From NCBI GenBank assembly GCA_017893485.1, contig CM030360.1, positions 5,320,467-5,384,466 of the forward strand: a stretch of 64,000 bases of DNA, written 5' to 3'. The first letter of the stretch is position 1. Each line of letters begins with the position of its first letter. This DNA comes from Hemerocallis citrina (taxonomy: Eukaryota > Streptophyta > Magnoliopsida > Asparagales > Asphodelaceae). Of this stretch, positions 43,831 through 56,039 are shown piece by piece. The notes under the pieces are model-generated. The model made no database searches, was not told the DNA's origin, and saw only the letters and a list, made by a program, of their open reading frames with translations. The position numbers and the translations under genes are program-made.

Positions 43831-46800
43831 TGTAACACCCCGTTTTGTACGATACCTGAATATATATATAGGTTTGTATATTGACTGTATGCGTGCACAC
43901 GATTGCAGTGTTTTGTTTGATTTGGAGATCGTGGTATATGGTTAGGGTTATGGGACGGTTTTCGGGAAAGTTGCATTCCAAGGATGCACGAAAACGAGAC
44001 GGAACGATACTAGTATAACTGCTAGTTTTCGGCACGACGCACATGCAAATATAACATGGTATGATACTACAGTGAATATAGGTTGCGTGCGCTCGTTAAA
44101 ACACTCGTCTCGCACCCGTTGGAACTCATTAAGGTTTATTTGGGCAGCCAATACAACTAACACAAAACCAATGGGCTAAACCATGGTTTTGGGTCTACAA
44201 ACCATCTATAGCCTAACCTACCCCCACCCCTTGTCAAATCCGGTCCCCCCCTTCCCATCACCCTCATTTCCCACTTCTTTTCCCCCTTTTGCTCTGGAAT
44301 TTTTAGAAGAGAACACCATAAGAGAAGGAGGAGAGAAAAGAAGAAGGAAGTAAAGGAGAAGGAAGAAAAAGAGATTTCCAAGAGAAGAGCCTTCAAGAAA
44401 TTCCTTCTACTACTACAACCTAAGGTGGGAAGTTTCTCTAAACTTGAAATTCTTGTCTTTTAATTAAATTTGTTTGCATGCATGTGTGATAGAATGCATA
44501 GGATTGCTTTTCTAAAGGTTAGAAGTAGAAGTCAGATTGGAACTAGGAAAAGCTGGTTCGGAGTACCATATTGTGAAATTTTCCGAGAGCAAAATATGTT
44601 GAATTAGACCACAAGATTAAAAGTGTTTGTTCATTTATGTGTTGGGAGCATCCATGATTTATTTCAGATTTTTCTATGATCATTTGATATGCTAATAAAA
44701 TTTAGAAATGGATATGTGTCGTAAGGCAGACTCAGGAAAAGAAAAACAGGATGGCTGATATTGTAGGAATTTTAGTGATTTATGGAAACATGATTTAATC
44801 TGAAATATTTTCTCAATATTCACTAATTCATGTTGATTATCTAAAAAAATCAATGAATTATTTAGATGATTTTAGAGGTATAAGAAAAATCTATCTATGA
44901 CCAGTATCTGATTGTTGAATTAGAAAGCATGATGATTTCTGTGCTAACTTGCAATAGCTATTACTCACTGTTTAATTGAAATTTTGACATGAGATCTTTT
45001 GCATAATGTTGGGTATGATGTTTAGTGTCACCACCATAAATTTTGTTTCAATTGGACAAGTGTGCAATTTACTGTGATTTTGTGATTGAGCACTGTGCTG
45101 TTTTCAGCCAGTTTTGACACTCTGTAAAGATTGGGAAATTGAGACCTGTAGAGGTATATTGTGAGGATCATGACCCAGTAGAGAGTTGTAGGGGACACCT
45201 AGACCTTTCCAACAAAACTGATTTGAGGCAATTCCAGTGAACGGTTGAATTGTTATAATTTATTAAGACTGGACAGAGGACTAGAGCAGAGCTGTGTGCT
45301 CTGAATTGGAGAGACCAATTGTGTAATGGGTGTATTGATGATAGATGAGTGTGTTAGGGTGACTCAATGGTATAATTTGGACTCCTGACCAACTAGAAGG
45401 TTTTTGAGGACACCCACACCCTTCTACGGAATTTGAGTTTGTGTCGTTCTGATGAACGAGTAGGATTGTGTGTTAATGGTAAGGTGCAGCCCGTGCATAG
45501 GAAGCACGCGAGCTGGAGCTTGAGAAGCTATTTCGAGGACTTAGATGGTTGAATCTAAGCTCGTGATCAACTAGGTAGTTGTAGCTTAGGATCGTACCTT
45601 TCCAGGTTGGGGTCATACACTCCAATTGGAGTTGTATCGAGAGAGGGATGACCATTTTGAGATTCGGGCAGGAACCCGTAGGTCGCTTAGTTTGGGTTAG
45701 GACTAAGGATTGTGAAAAAAAATTTCCCTTGTGTGTGAGCCGAGTGGTGACTCGTGTCTAGGGATGGTTGATCTCTGTTATTGAGGTTGTTGATTCCCCG
45801 AGTGGGATGTGTGACTCGAGTTAGTCACTAGGGTAAAGGATACCCTGCACTTATCAAGCCTATATTATTAGACTTCTGCCGAGCGTAGGACGTCCGAGCA
45901 TGCCAGTGAGTGGAGCTCACGGGACAATTTTATATTTATAGCCGGGATAGCGGCAGGCATAGGCCAATTTTGCTGGACGAGTCCAAGTCGGGGAAGTGGC
46001 GAACCGGACCGGTGTCGCCAGGGGCTAGAGGTTGATAGGCAAGTGTGGAAGCAGTTAATTCTTACCCGAAATAATTAGAGTAAGGTAGGGGTTAGAATGG
46101 TTTATTAAGGGGTTGAGAAATTGCATTAGTCCTAGGAAACCATAGTCGGTGTTGTATCTTCCAGTCGTAGGGATACGTTCTCGGCCGCTAAGGGATTGCG
46201 TCCTCGGCTCGTATCTCGATCTGTTGATTCCCAAAGTTTTGCCAAAGTAAGGTGTGGGAGGCCTGGAGGAATTGACCTCCCGTGGTGCTCATGTCCCTAA
46301 AGCGCGGGTTTGTGTTTGTGTTTTTGGTATATATATGTTCATAACCTGGGCCAGGGGTGAACATGCATGCGAGAGTCCATGAATGGACATGTCGAACCAA
46401 GGGTCGTAAGGACCAGGTTCAACGCGGTTTCTAAGGAGGTCCGTGCACGGGTACCAATTGGCGGTGACCACTTGGGCACTGCAGGGCGGAATTAGGCCGA
46501 CCTCTGCAATCTCCTTGGGCGACGGACAGTCTATTGGGAACTGGATGGATACAAGGGTAGGGTGCATGGCGAGGGATTGAACCCTACAATCAGAAGAGGC
46601 GAACTCCTCAAAAAGTATGTAGTATGGGATGCATACATTTCCATCGAAGTTGATTTGGGGAAGTATGTAGTATGGGATGCATACGTTCCCAACTGAATTG
46701 CATTATAGTAGGTGCATCGTGTGCATTCTTATTCGTGCATTAGATTAGGGTATGCTTGGGTCTTAGACGCATGTAGTATGGGATGCATGCGGATCTAGAT

Positions 46801-47376
46801 TTCCAAGTCTTGCTTGCTTTAGAATAGGCTTTTGATTGGTGCATTTAGTGGTTAGATCCTGGCATACACGAGCACCACATAAATTAGGATGCACATTTCC
46901 CTTTTCCATTCAAGATGGGTTGTGATTGAATTTTAGAGGATCGCTGTTATCACCAGCCTTGCGTCAGTCGAACTACTGACGTTCCCCACCATTTTAGGTA
47001 TCGATTTCTACCTTTCGAACAGGTGCAGAGATATCAGAGTCGCGCAGCAGAAGACTCAAGCCGAGGAGCAAGTCCCAGGGAAGCAAATTGACTGTTCAGC
47101 GGAGCTTCGGCAGTGAGCCGTCGACTGCCATTCAGAGAGAGAGAAGTTGTTAACTTTACAGGAAGGAGTGATGTATGTTGTAATAAGATGTACTGAGTTT
47201 ATGTAATTTGTATTCTCGTCAAGAATAAGACATTGGTTGTAATCAATGATGTAATGACTCATTTGGCAATAAAAAGTTTTTAATTTTCCATGTTATTACT
47301 GTGTTGAGATGCATTTGAAGGCAAAGATTCTGGGGAGTGTCACGGATATCCGGTAATGGGAATCCGGGGTGCTACA
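43831..47376 (+). repeat. 3' LTR of element A (3546 bp, uninterrupted)
   Basis: TG...CA ends. It contains the intact copia target site near 43970 and ends GGGGTGCTACA followed by TATAC. The inverted repeat is at 46962-46981 and the first ATGTAGTATGGGATGCAT box at 46617-46634. Confidence 0.95.
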
Positions 47377-47381
47377 TATAC

Positions 47382-47900
47382 CTTTCTACCAGGCACTCTG
47401 TAGACTGTCCAACTCTGAAAGGAATGAAATGAGCACTCTTCGTCAAGTGATCCACAATAATCCAAATGGAATTGTGACCCTTGAGACTTCCAGGCAAAGC
47501 AGTCACGAAATCCATTGTGATATTCTCCCACTTCCACTCTGGAATAGGAAGTGGTTGAAGAAGTTCAGCAGTCCCTTGATGTTCTGCCTTTACTTGCTGA
47601 CAAATCAGACATCGAGCAACAAATCTTGCAACAACCCTCTTCATACCATGCCACCAGAAACGCAACTTCAAATCCAAATACATCTTCGTACCACCGGGAT
47701 GAATAGAGTATGACGAGCAATGAGCTTCTTCAAGTAACTTTTACCTGACTTCTCCCTTCGGAACACAAAGACGAGTCCAAAGTGAAGAGATCCATCCTCG
47801 TGAACCACCATATCAATTCGAGAGCCAGCTTCAACCTCAGCTCGAAACTCATGCAATTGCACATCACCAGACTGTGCCTCCTTAATCTAATCTACCAAAG
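47382..47900 (-). pseudogene. Element B integrase, zinc-binding and core part (broken)
   Basis: The other half of the integrase cut by element A. On the minus strand it shows LRFWWHGMKRVVARFVARC, the zinc pair [31 protein letters not shown] and VDHLTKSAHFIPF, and reaches VERYM at the TATAC site. It continues at 28216 with QEIVRLHGV. Upstream, a frame change separates it from the connector (DVQLHEFRAEVEAG, DGSLHFG). It is inactive through frameshifts and the insertion. Confidence 0.87.
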
Positions 47901-49556
47901 ACGATTGCAACTGAAGCACCATACAACTCTGCCCAGAACCAGGCAATACCACATTCAAATCCAACCTCCTTATAGCTTCCACAAGTTCCTTATGCTCAGT
48001 AAGAACCATAGCAACAGGTCTTCTACTCAAGGCATCGAGCACTGAATTAATCTTATCAGGGTGATACTGCAAACTGATATCATAATCCGCCATCAATTCC
48101 AACCATCGCCTTTACCTCATATTCAGTTCCTTCTGAGTGAACACATATTAAGACTTTTGTGGTCAGTAAAGATCTCCACTCGGTCTCCAAGTAAATAATG
48201 TCTCCAAAGCTTCAAGGCAAAAATCACAGCAGCAAGCTCCAAATCATGGGTAGGATAATTCTTCTCATGCGGCCTCAGTTGTTTAGATGCATAGGCAACC
48301 ACCTTGCCTCGCTGCCCTAGAACAGCACCCAAGCCTCTACCTGAAGCATCACAGTGAATTACAAAACCTCCTGATCCATCCGGTATAGTCAACACAGGTG
48401 CTGATGTCAACCAATTCTTCAATTCAACGAAGGCTTCCCCACAAGACTCATCCCACACAAACTTCTGATCCGTCCCAGTTAACTTGGTCAACAGCCCTGC
48501 AATCTTCGAGAAATCCTGAACAAACTTCCTGTAGTAACCCGCTAGACCAAGAAAACTATGAACCTCCGATACAGACTTTGGCGTCGGCCAATCCTTAACT
48601 GCAGAAATCTCAGAAGGATTGACGGAAACACCATCACCAAAAATAATATGGTCCAAGAACGCCACATGACCCAACCAAAACTCACACTTGCTAAGCTTCC
48701 CATACAACTGATGATCCCTCAAAGTCTGCAAAACAACCTTCAAGTGCTCAGCATGCTCATCCTGAGTCCGAGAATAGACAAGAATATCATCAATGAATAC
48801 CACTACAAACTTGTCCAAGAAAGGAGAGAAAACCCAATTCATCAAGCTCATAAATACAGCTGGAGCATTAGTAACTCCAAAAGGCATCACCAAAAATTCA
48901 TAGTGCCCATATCTCGTTCGAAAAGCAGTCTTCTGTACATCCTCGGCTTTCACCTTAACATGATGATACCCAGAACGAAGATCTAGCTTCGAAAATACAA
49001 AAGTGCCTCCCAGTTGATCAAATAGGTCATCAATCCTTGGCAATGGATACCTGCTCTTCACTGTGACATTATTGAACTCGCGGTAGTCCATGCACAACCT
49101 CCAAACACCATCCTTCTTGTTGACGAACAGAACTGGAGCTTCCCAAGGCGAAACACTTGGCCTAATAAACCCTGTATCCAACAACTCCTAAATCTGCTCT
49201 TTCAAATCAGCTAGCTCAATAGGAGCCATTCTGTACAGACTTTTAGAGATTAGAGCTGTACCCAGCTGAACATCAGTACTGAACACCACTTCACGATCTG
49301 ACGGTAATCCCAGTAATTCCTCAGAAAAAACAACCAGAAAATCCCGCACAACTAAAGGTACGACAACATCATCAGTGCACACTTCTTCCATAACTCCAAC
49401 TTCCCGACTGGCCAACTTCTCAACACAAGCAGCGTCTCACCAGCATAGAATTCAAATTCCTGCCATTCTGGCATTCGAAACACCACATTCTTTTTGCGGC
49501 AGTCAATCACAGTATGAGTGGCACCAAGCCAATCCATCCCCAGAATAACATCGAAG
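47884..49556 (-). pseudogene. Element B reverse transcriptase and RNase H (broken)
   Basis: The longest frame, 48123-49184 (353 aa), holds [45 protein letters not shown], catalytic [28 protein letters not shown], and RNase H ([40 protein letters not shown]). A TAG at 49188-49190 (for CAG) splits it from the upstream RT start (RMAPIELADLKEQI). A frameshift after FTDHKSL splits it from WLELMADYD and HPDKINSVLDALSRRP. It keeps the arginine and surrounding motif where element C has its TGA, which supports reading that TGA as a mutation. Confidence 0.88.
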
Positions 49557-50763
49557 CCAGAATTTCCAATGACAATCATTTCGGAAACAAAATCCATACC
49601 ACCAATAACCAAGGGACTCTGCTAACAAATCTGAGAACACATAACAACACCTCCACCTGTAAAAATGTTCCAAGCCACTGGCATAGCGCTGCTAGCCAAA
49701 AGATGCAGATCGACAAAATGGGAAGAAACAAATGAATGAGTTGCACCAGAATCAAAGAGAGCATGAGCAGGAAAAGAATGAACAAGGATAATGCCTAGCA
49801 ACAATGCCCAAAGCAGTCTCAGCATCCTGCGTAGTCAAGTTGTATGCCTGACCACAACCTGCAGGAAGATTACCCCGAGGAGCGGCTCTCCTCTGCTCAA
49901 AGAATTGCCTCTGCGGGGGAAGTGGTCCACCCTGACCACGAACAAGTGCTCCCTGCAGAGCGGAACCTCCAACTAGTGCAAGAGGTCTGGCTTTAGAGCA
50001 ATCACGAACCATGTGGTCCACTCCTCCACAGGCCAGGCACTGGCGGTTGGCTACCCTGCAGTCTTTGCGCATATGACCCACCTTATGACAGTAATCACAA
50101 ATCAAAACCGACCTTGGAGCGACAGGTGGATAAGGCAATGCCCTGACAGGAAGGGGCGGAGCTGGCCTCCTAGTAGGCCCAACAGAAGATCTAGCAACAA
50201 CAGAATGCTAAATAGCACACTTCCTTGAACTGGTCTATTCCTGAATCCTTGCAGCATCCAGGATATCAGCATAAGAGCAAAGTTTTAAGGCAGCAATACG
50301 GTCCTGTATCTCAATGTCCAAGCCCGGTAGGAAACGACGGCCTCTATCTTCGTCATTTGCCACAACGACTCAGTCGGGTGAACTCTGCAGCGTACTCATC
50401 CACGGAACGATTCCCCTGATTCAAGATAGTACTTTAGTTTAACGTTGATACTTTAAGAAATTACAACGAAAAGCATAAATACACACTATCTGACGAAACT
50501 TAGTTAAAGAAACAAACTGCCGTTCCATCTCATTCTTGGTGACATTAGGAAAGAACTTCGTGAGTAAGCTCTCTGAAAAAGCAGCCCAAGGAATGGGTCA
50601 GCCCAAACGTTCAGCCTCAGTCTGCCACCAAATGTGGACAAGGTCAACAAGCTGGATGCTCACAACATCTACACGATCCACATCTGCAATACGTGCTGCG
50701 ATCAACAACTGCTAGTCCTGATAAGCCATTGCTCGGCTACAAGTGAACCTTCAGTACCCATTC
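49557..50763 (-). pseudogene. Element B gag (C-terminal part) and protease (broken)
   Basis: On the minus strand from 50763: decayed gag core, then two zinc knuckles (CDYCHKVGHMRKDC and CLACGGVDHMVRDC within 49990-50110), a glutamine/arginine-rich linker and YNLTTQDAETALGIV, directly followed after a frame slip by the protease (ILVHSFPAHALFDSGATHSF, about 49740-49800). No insertion lies between gag and protease, unlike element C. The beginning of gag, the leader and the primer site are deleted. Confidence 0.82.
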
Positions 50764-53446
50764 AAGTAGAGAAAACAGGAAACAATGGAATAACGGTATA
50801 GCAATGAATCAATGGATCAATAGGAATCAATAACATAGCACGATAATAATAATCAATAACATGGTAATCAATGCAACGGTGTAACATTGATTCAATATTC
50901 GGTAACGGTAATCAACGGTTAATATCAATATCACTTAAGCAATATTGGATACAAATAGGAACAATAATGAACAATATGCAATGTTGGTGATGTGTCAACC
51001 TTTATGTCTATTATTCATTTTAACTCCTAACTAATGCACATACTGCTGTGTCCCATGTGTGCCGTGCCACAGGTTCGATGCATACAAACAATTTCGTTTT
51101 AGACTCAAGTGGTGCACTCGGTAGATCATGTACTTGGCAACGGTAACGGTAAACACTATTCACCTTTCGGTGTATGAAATGGTCATCGGCAACGATACAG
51201 TACACGATAGATTGGGTTACTATCATAACCACAATCACACGATAAAACGGTAGCCGGAACGGTAGTTAGGAAAATACGGGCCCCTCCTCCAAGTACAATC
51301 ACTACTTTGTTCACTAGTTAAAAGTCAACCATTAACCCCGGCTTATTAATTATTTATTAATGCAACAACACAATATGATATTAATGGATAATTCGGTGAA
51401 CGATAGTATCAATAGGGAAACAATAGGTTGATAACATGGATAAGAAGGTTAGAATAGTGATAAAAACTCATTGGAAACATGCAATGCATCATACATTCAT
51501 TAATTTATGCAATAGTACAACATAGGAATTATTAATTCATTAAAAAGGAGAATCTAAAATTCTGGACAGCAAGCGCAACCTGTACAAAAATGCAGTTTCC
51601 CGCTGACTCAGAAATCAAAAGTTGAATCCGTCAGCAAATCTAGAAACTAAACTTCCATATGGTTTCAACGCATACTTAAAGTTCAAATTCATACAAGAGT
51701 AGCTAGGCAAAACAAGTTTCTTTACAGGTTTTATGCTCAGACAGAATTTCGACATCTTGTTGTTTTAATTTTTGAATCAGTAAAAACTCAATATTAAATT
51801 CAGCAAAAACATAATCCAGACTCCTAAACATGTTAAGCAACAATCTGAAAATTTTCATTGCAAAATTTTATCATTTGATCAGCCTTTTTACTGTTTGAAC
51901 ATGAAAGGTACGAGAATCTGAAAATCTGAAATGTAAAAGCACAGGTGTAGTAAAACGGACATAACTTTTGCTACAAAACTCGGAATTCATAAATTCTGGT
52001 TTTTATTGGCAACTAGACACTCGGGGATACATTTCATATTCAGAAAGTATTTCATTTTAAGGTTATTTACTAGTTCGAAAATAGCGATTAAAGTTCAGGT
52101 CAGCATGCATGTACAGTTCTTAGGGTATTTTTCTTGAAAATAAATTAATTGCACATGTTGGGTATCGATTCTATAGCCAATAAATTGTGTAACTAGCATG
52201 ATAGGTGTCCAAACATGATAAATAAAAAATTAGAACACATACATATACAAGTCTAACATCAATCAATTATCACACGATCAAACAACATACAACCTAACAA
52301 TTATCTCTAGAATAATTTATTTGTATCGTGACTATTTGTGTAACCCTAATATCCATACTATATGATGTATGCAAGATTTAATACTTTTGGAATCAATTTG
52401 GCACGTTGTCAAGAGTATTCGGGTTAGCTCGTGTAAAATCTCAATAGACCCAACGAAGAGATTAACAATGGATAATACGATAACAAGGAGATCTACTTGC
52501 AAGAATTTCAATAACACTTGAATTTGATATAATTAGAAATTCAAGAGAATGGAATTGCCTGTTAATCGGTGAAAACGAATACCAAGAATAACGGGATAAG
52601 AATCCCGAAACAATGAACTCACGAACTAGTAAATCCCCAAAGCAGCACGTGCAATATACGTGTAATTAAGTTCAAAGCAATAACAACACTCAAAGACAGC
52701 CAAAGCAACAGAGCACCCAAAGACTCAGCAACGAGGGAGAGAGGTAGTGCAGCCAGGGGTGGCGGCACTGGCGGCCAAGGGAGACGACGTCGACGGCGAA
52801 TGGCGGCTACGTTGTCGAGCGGCGTCACACAGGGGTGGCCACGGCGGATAGGGGGATCGGGATTTTTGGGTTGATGGGTTTAGGGGTTTGATGCTTTGAT
52901 AATGGCGAGAACGGGGGATTAGGAGCACGGGGTCGGGAATTAGGTAGTTGGGTGTCGAGGGGAGGCACCGGGGAGTGGTTGACGGGAGTAGGGGTCACCG
53001 GAGGTGGGTAGTTCGCCGGAGAAGGTGAGCTACAGTAATGGGGTTCACTGTGTTAAACGGGAACGGGGAGAGAGAAAGAGGGAGGAGAGAGAATAGGAGA
53101 GAGACTAGGCGACTATGGTTTCAATTTGTGTGCAAAATTAGGGTTTGCGTTAAAGTAGTATTTATAGGGTAAAATTAGGGTTCAATAATAGCAGTTTTGG
53201 GTCAAGAATTCATCAAATTGGGTTTTAGGGTTCAATTAGGAGGTAGATCAAAAACAACAGGGTTCGAATAAAAATAACCACAATCAATTAAAAGGTAATA
53301 AGCTCAACAAGAGAAACTCCAATAAGAAGAACAGGAAATTTTCAAGAAATTCTTAATTACAAATAATTGAGAACGAAGGAAAATAGGGTTTTTATTCAAT
53401 TGCAATTAAAAATAAATACAAGGGAAAATTTTGAAAATTACAGAAA
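50764..53446 (-). repeat. 5' LTR of element B, truncated at its inner end
   Basis: It matches 24545-27220 of the 3' LTR. The inner 440 bp (R/U5 side) are missing together with primer site and gag start. AAGTAGAGAAAA occurs on both sides of the comparison at the deletion point. The last ten bases at the outer end are also lost. A TATA site is at 53159-53166. Confidence 0.85.
53159..53166 (-). promoter_or_regulatory. TATA box of B 5' LTR
   Basis: CCCTATAAATACTAC-like context on the minus strand, matching 26931-26938. Confidence 0.6.
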
Positions 53447-53990
53447 ACCTGGCCATCAACCGAATATTGACCCTTCCTGTGGGTTTTGCAATACTGGTAC
53501 CGAGACCAGGGACCACCTTTTTCTAGAGTGCCCCAGGAGTAAAGCGGTCCTCGTCGAGGACCTCAATACCCTGGGCACTAATGGGTACCCTACACTATAT
53601 GAGGATCTGTGGATTGGCCCGACATTCGCTGCTGCAAAACGTTCTATGAGAGAAGCTTGATTTATCTCTATTCCCACTACGACCTGGGTACTTTGGCTAA
53701 ATAGGAATAACTGCTACTTTCGTGGGACTAGTAATAGTATTTCTCGTAATTTAACTCACATTATGCATCTTATTTCGTTTTGAACTACAGCTATCGTGCC
53801 AGTACCTAGAGGAAGGATTGCCAGCGTCTTCCAGGTGGAGGAGTACGATGACGAAGAAACCGAGATTAGGCCGACGCTTGATTGATGGGAAATGCAGTTC
53901 TATTCCTCTGTCCTCTTACTAGTAATGGATCCCCACCCCTTAGGGTTTGTTGGAGGGATTTAGATGTTGTACTTTTGTTGGGGGCTTGCT
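53447..53990 (+). pseudogene. LINE 3' part: zinc-finger domain and C-terminus
   Basis: It continues the LINE interrupted at 24106. The frame reads GHQPNIDPSCGFCNTGTET, then RDHLFLECPRSKAVL, which is the CCHC-type finger at the C-terminus of plant L1 reverse transcriptases. A stop at about 53658 and another near 53780 are followed by RIASVFQVEEYDDEETEIRP and the final TGA at about 53885. A T/G-rich 3' tail (GTTGTACTTTTGTTGGGGG) leads to about 53990. I see no clear poly(A), so the very end may be lost. Confidence 0.82.
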
Positions 53991-54004
53991 TATGACTGTC
54001 TGTT

Positions 54005-55990
54005 TGTGTCGCTTGGACGTAGCTCTTGAGGGATTCCCCGTCCCTTTGCCTGAGGTCTCACAAGGATGTGTTGTTTATCTCCAACTTGCGGCTAATGATA
54101 AAGTGCATGAGGAAAAGTTCTTCAAGTTGGTCGAAGGAAAATATGGAGCCCAGGGACAAGCGAGAGAACCATTCTCGTGCCGAGCCTTTCAAGGTTGTCA
54201 GGAAGGTTTTGCACAGAAGGGAGTCGGATGCCTGGTGGATCATCATGAGGGTCTTAAAGCTTTCAATGTGGTCCACTGGGTCGGTCTCTCCGTTGTACGA
54301 CTCAAATGTCAGGACCTTGAAGTTGGCAGACTGGAGCATCGATGACTTTTGGGAGAATGGAGGCCTGACGGGAAGATATCTCCCTTCTCATTTTGTTTCA
54401 TCCCTTCTGAGTGATGCCAGATGGTCTTCCATTCTTCGAAGGCACCGGAGGACGGCATCCTCCTGCTGATCAGATCTGGTAGATTTGTGTGACTCTTCGT
54501 GTCGTAGGGGAGAAGGATGGTGAAGTGGAACTATGCTGAGGGCTTGGAGAATTTCATTCTTGAGCTCTCGAAGCTCTGCCCTGGTGGCTGGCATTTCATC
54601 GATTCCCGCTCCGGGGGCTGTCCTGCTAGTCGAGTACCTCCTCTCTCGGGGAGTTCTTCTGTGATCCCTTGGAGAGCGGCGTCCCGTTCAAGCCCTAGGA
54701 GAGGGAGACCTCCTCCACTTTCGTGGAGAGGGACTTCTCCTGTGCCCCCTAGGGAAAGGGGTTCTCCTGGATCTTGATCTTCTAGGGGAAGGGCTTCTCT
54801 TGTTCCTCCTATATCTTGGATGTGAGGCTTCCTCACGAGCTCTTCTACCATTGAGATGGTTCCGGAGGTCTAACTCTTGCTGGCGATCAACGATAATTTG
54901 ACAGAGGTCGGGTTGTAACTGAGGGGGTGCGGAAGGAGTGGAAGTATATATTGATCCCTTGTTTTCGATGAAAGGCCTTGCAGATGGTTTGGGGCGACTC
55001 CGGAGAGAGCCCTCCGGAGCAGCCACATTAGGTGAGGCAGAGCTAGTTGAAGGAGGGGTTCTGATTGTTGTGGTTGAATAGCGAGAGGGGGCTCTTCTAA
55101 GGAGGCAATGGTTGAGGAGGATTATCTCATCGGCCTGAGGCCGCCACCTTCCCTTTACCCTGGTGGGACACCTCTAGAGGATTCAATGGTGGAGAAGGGT
55201 TGGCTGGTCGGCTTGAGGCCGCCGCCTTCCCTTTGCCTTTGGGAGGCATGTTGGAATCTTGAGTTTTTGGTGAAGTTTTAGTCGAATTTCTTTCTGTTTT
55301 CCCACAGACGGGCCAAACTATTACTGCTTTTTTTCGGGGGTGGGAGTAACTAGGTGATGGAGATTCTTTGATGGAATAGTTAAGAATCTAACTTTTGACT
55401 TTCGATGACGTTGACCGCGGTGATTGCTTCCTCCCCACCTGCAAAATGCCTGAAACACCGAGATTGACCCCGGCAATAGGCCCTCCGACGCTCTAGTCAG
55501 TAATCAGGAAGAATTAAAAGAAAGCTTTTTGTGGAAAAATATGCATTACCTTCTTTATGGTAGGTGGAGGGGTATTTATAGTCGCCCTAGGGATCAGTTT
55601 TGAGATAATGATTTATCTCTACTTTCCAGTGTTTATGGATAGCGTTTTAATCGTTTCATGATAAGAGAGGCGGTTTAAACCACCTCTTAAAGATAATCAC
55701 GAATTTGAATTACTAAATAAATATCTTGGGTTTGTTCATAATGGGCTGTCACCCTGACCCAGAAAGACCGACCCGTTTTTGGGTTATTGGGCTCGGAAAA
55801 GACCCAGTTCCTATTTTCAGATCGATTTATAGGTGAAATTACCGTTTTACCCATGAGAGCTTTAAGATTCGTGCCCAATTTGAACGGTCCCGATTTTGTT
55901 CTATTTTTACCCATATCAATACCCATCGCATAATTCTTGATATCACCATTCTCATTGATCGTGTTGTTGCATGTCCATAATTGATCGCAA
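54005..55990 (-). mobile_element. Tat/LARD-like element fragment: LTR, primer site and gag start
   Basis: In the minus direction: an LTR (about 55990-55328) with a TATA box (55573-55580, ACTATAAATACCCC) and an R region with GAGCGTCGGAGGGCC and TTTTGCAGGTGGGG, a combination typical of Tat-related plant LTRs; then TTTGGCCCGTCTGTGGGAA near 55305-55325, a primer-site-like sequence; then gag from ATG 55249 to about 54010, where it ends against the LINE tail. No pol is present. The outer LTR edge is approximate. Confidence 0.65.
54010..55249 (-). pseudogene. Gag of the Tat/LARD-like fragment (broken)
   Basis: Minus-strand gag. It starts MPPKGKGKAAASSRP at 55249, meets stops, and continues with a basic, SR-rich block (RSPSPRRSRSRRTPFPRG, 54688-55026). 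Next come LRELKNEILQALSIVP and a charged stretch (54388-54594), then the gag core (54058-54339): FESYNGETDPVDHIESF, SDSLLCKTFLTTLKGSAREW and FDQLEELFLMHFI. It ends with DLRQRDGESLKSYV and breaks off. The core is a standard retrotransposon gag domain, which forms the particle. Stops and frame changes make it non-functional. Plus-strand frames at 53947-54777 are antisense shadows. Confidence 0.8.
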
Positions 55991-56039
55991 TAAAATGATA
56001 ACAAGTCGGGGTAATAAGGATCGACTTAGTAGTGGGACA

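Larger units (their letters stand above)
28222..47376 (+). mobile_element. Element A: Gag-only (TR-GAG-like) chromovirus derivative
   Basis: Plus-strand non-autonomous LTR element with a perfect TATAC duplication. The 5' LTR is 28222-28366 plus 37311-40715, interrupted by the copia element. Then come a degenerate Met primer site, a leader, a gag gene, a block of minisatellite, a polypurine tract and the 3' LTR (43831-47376). No protease, reverse transcriptase or integrase exists between the LTRs (3.1 kb interior). This matches the plant TR-GAG class. Its Gag resembles that of element C, which suggests a C-like autonomous partner supplied pol. LTR differences, about 7% in one 85-bp stretch and fewer elsewhere, make it older than copia and C. 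Confidence 0.92.
24107..53446 (-). mobile_element. Element B: old Tekay-like chromovirus, host of the nest
   Basis: Minus-strand element inserted in the LINE. LTRs are at 24107-27230 (3') and 50764-53446 (5', truncated). Gag-pol lies at 47377-50763 and 27345-28221, split by element A. The 5' LTR end, primer site and the start of gag are gone, lost in a deletion ending at about 50764. By eye the two LTRs differ at several percent of positions, consistent with B being the oldest layer of the nest. No target duplication could be read, because the right junction appears trimmed and about 20 LINE codons are missing. Confidence 0.85.
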
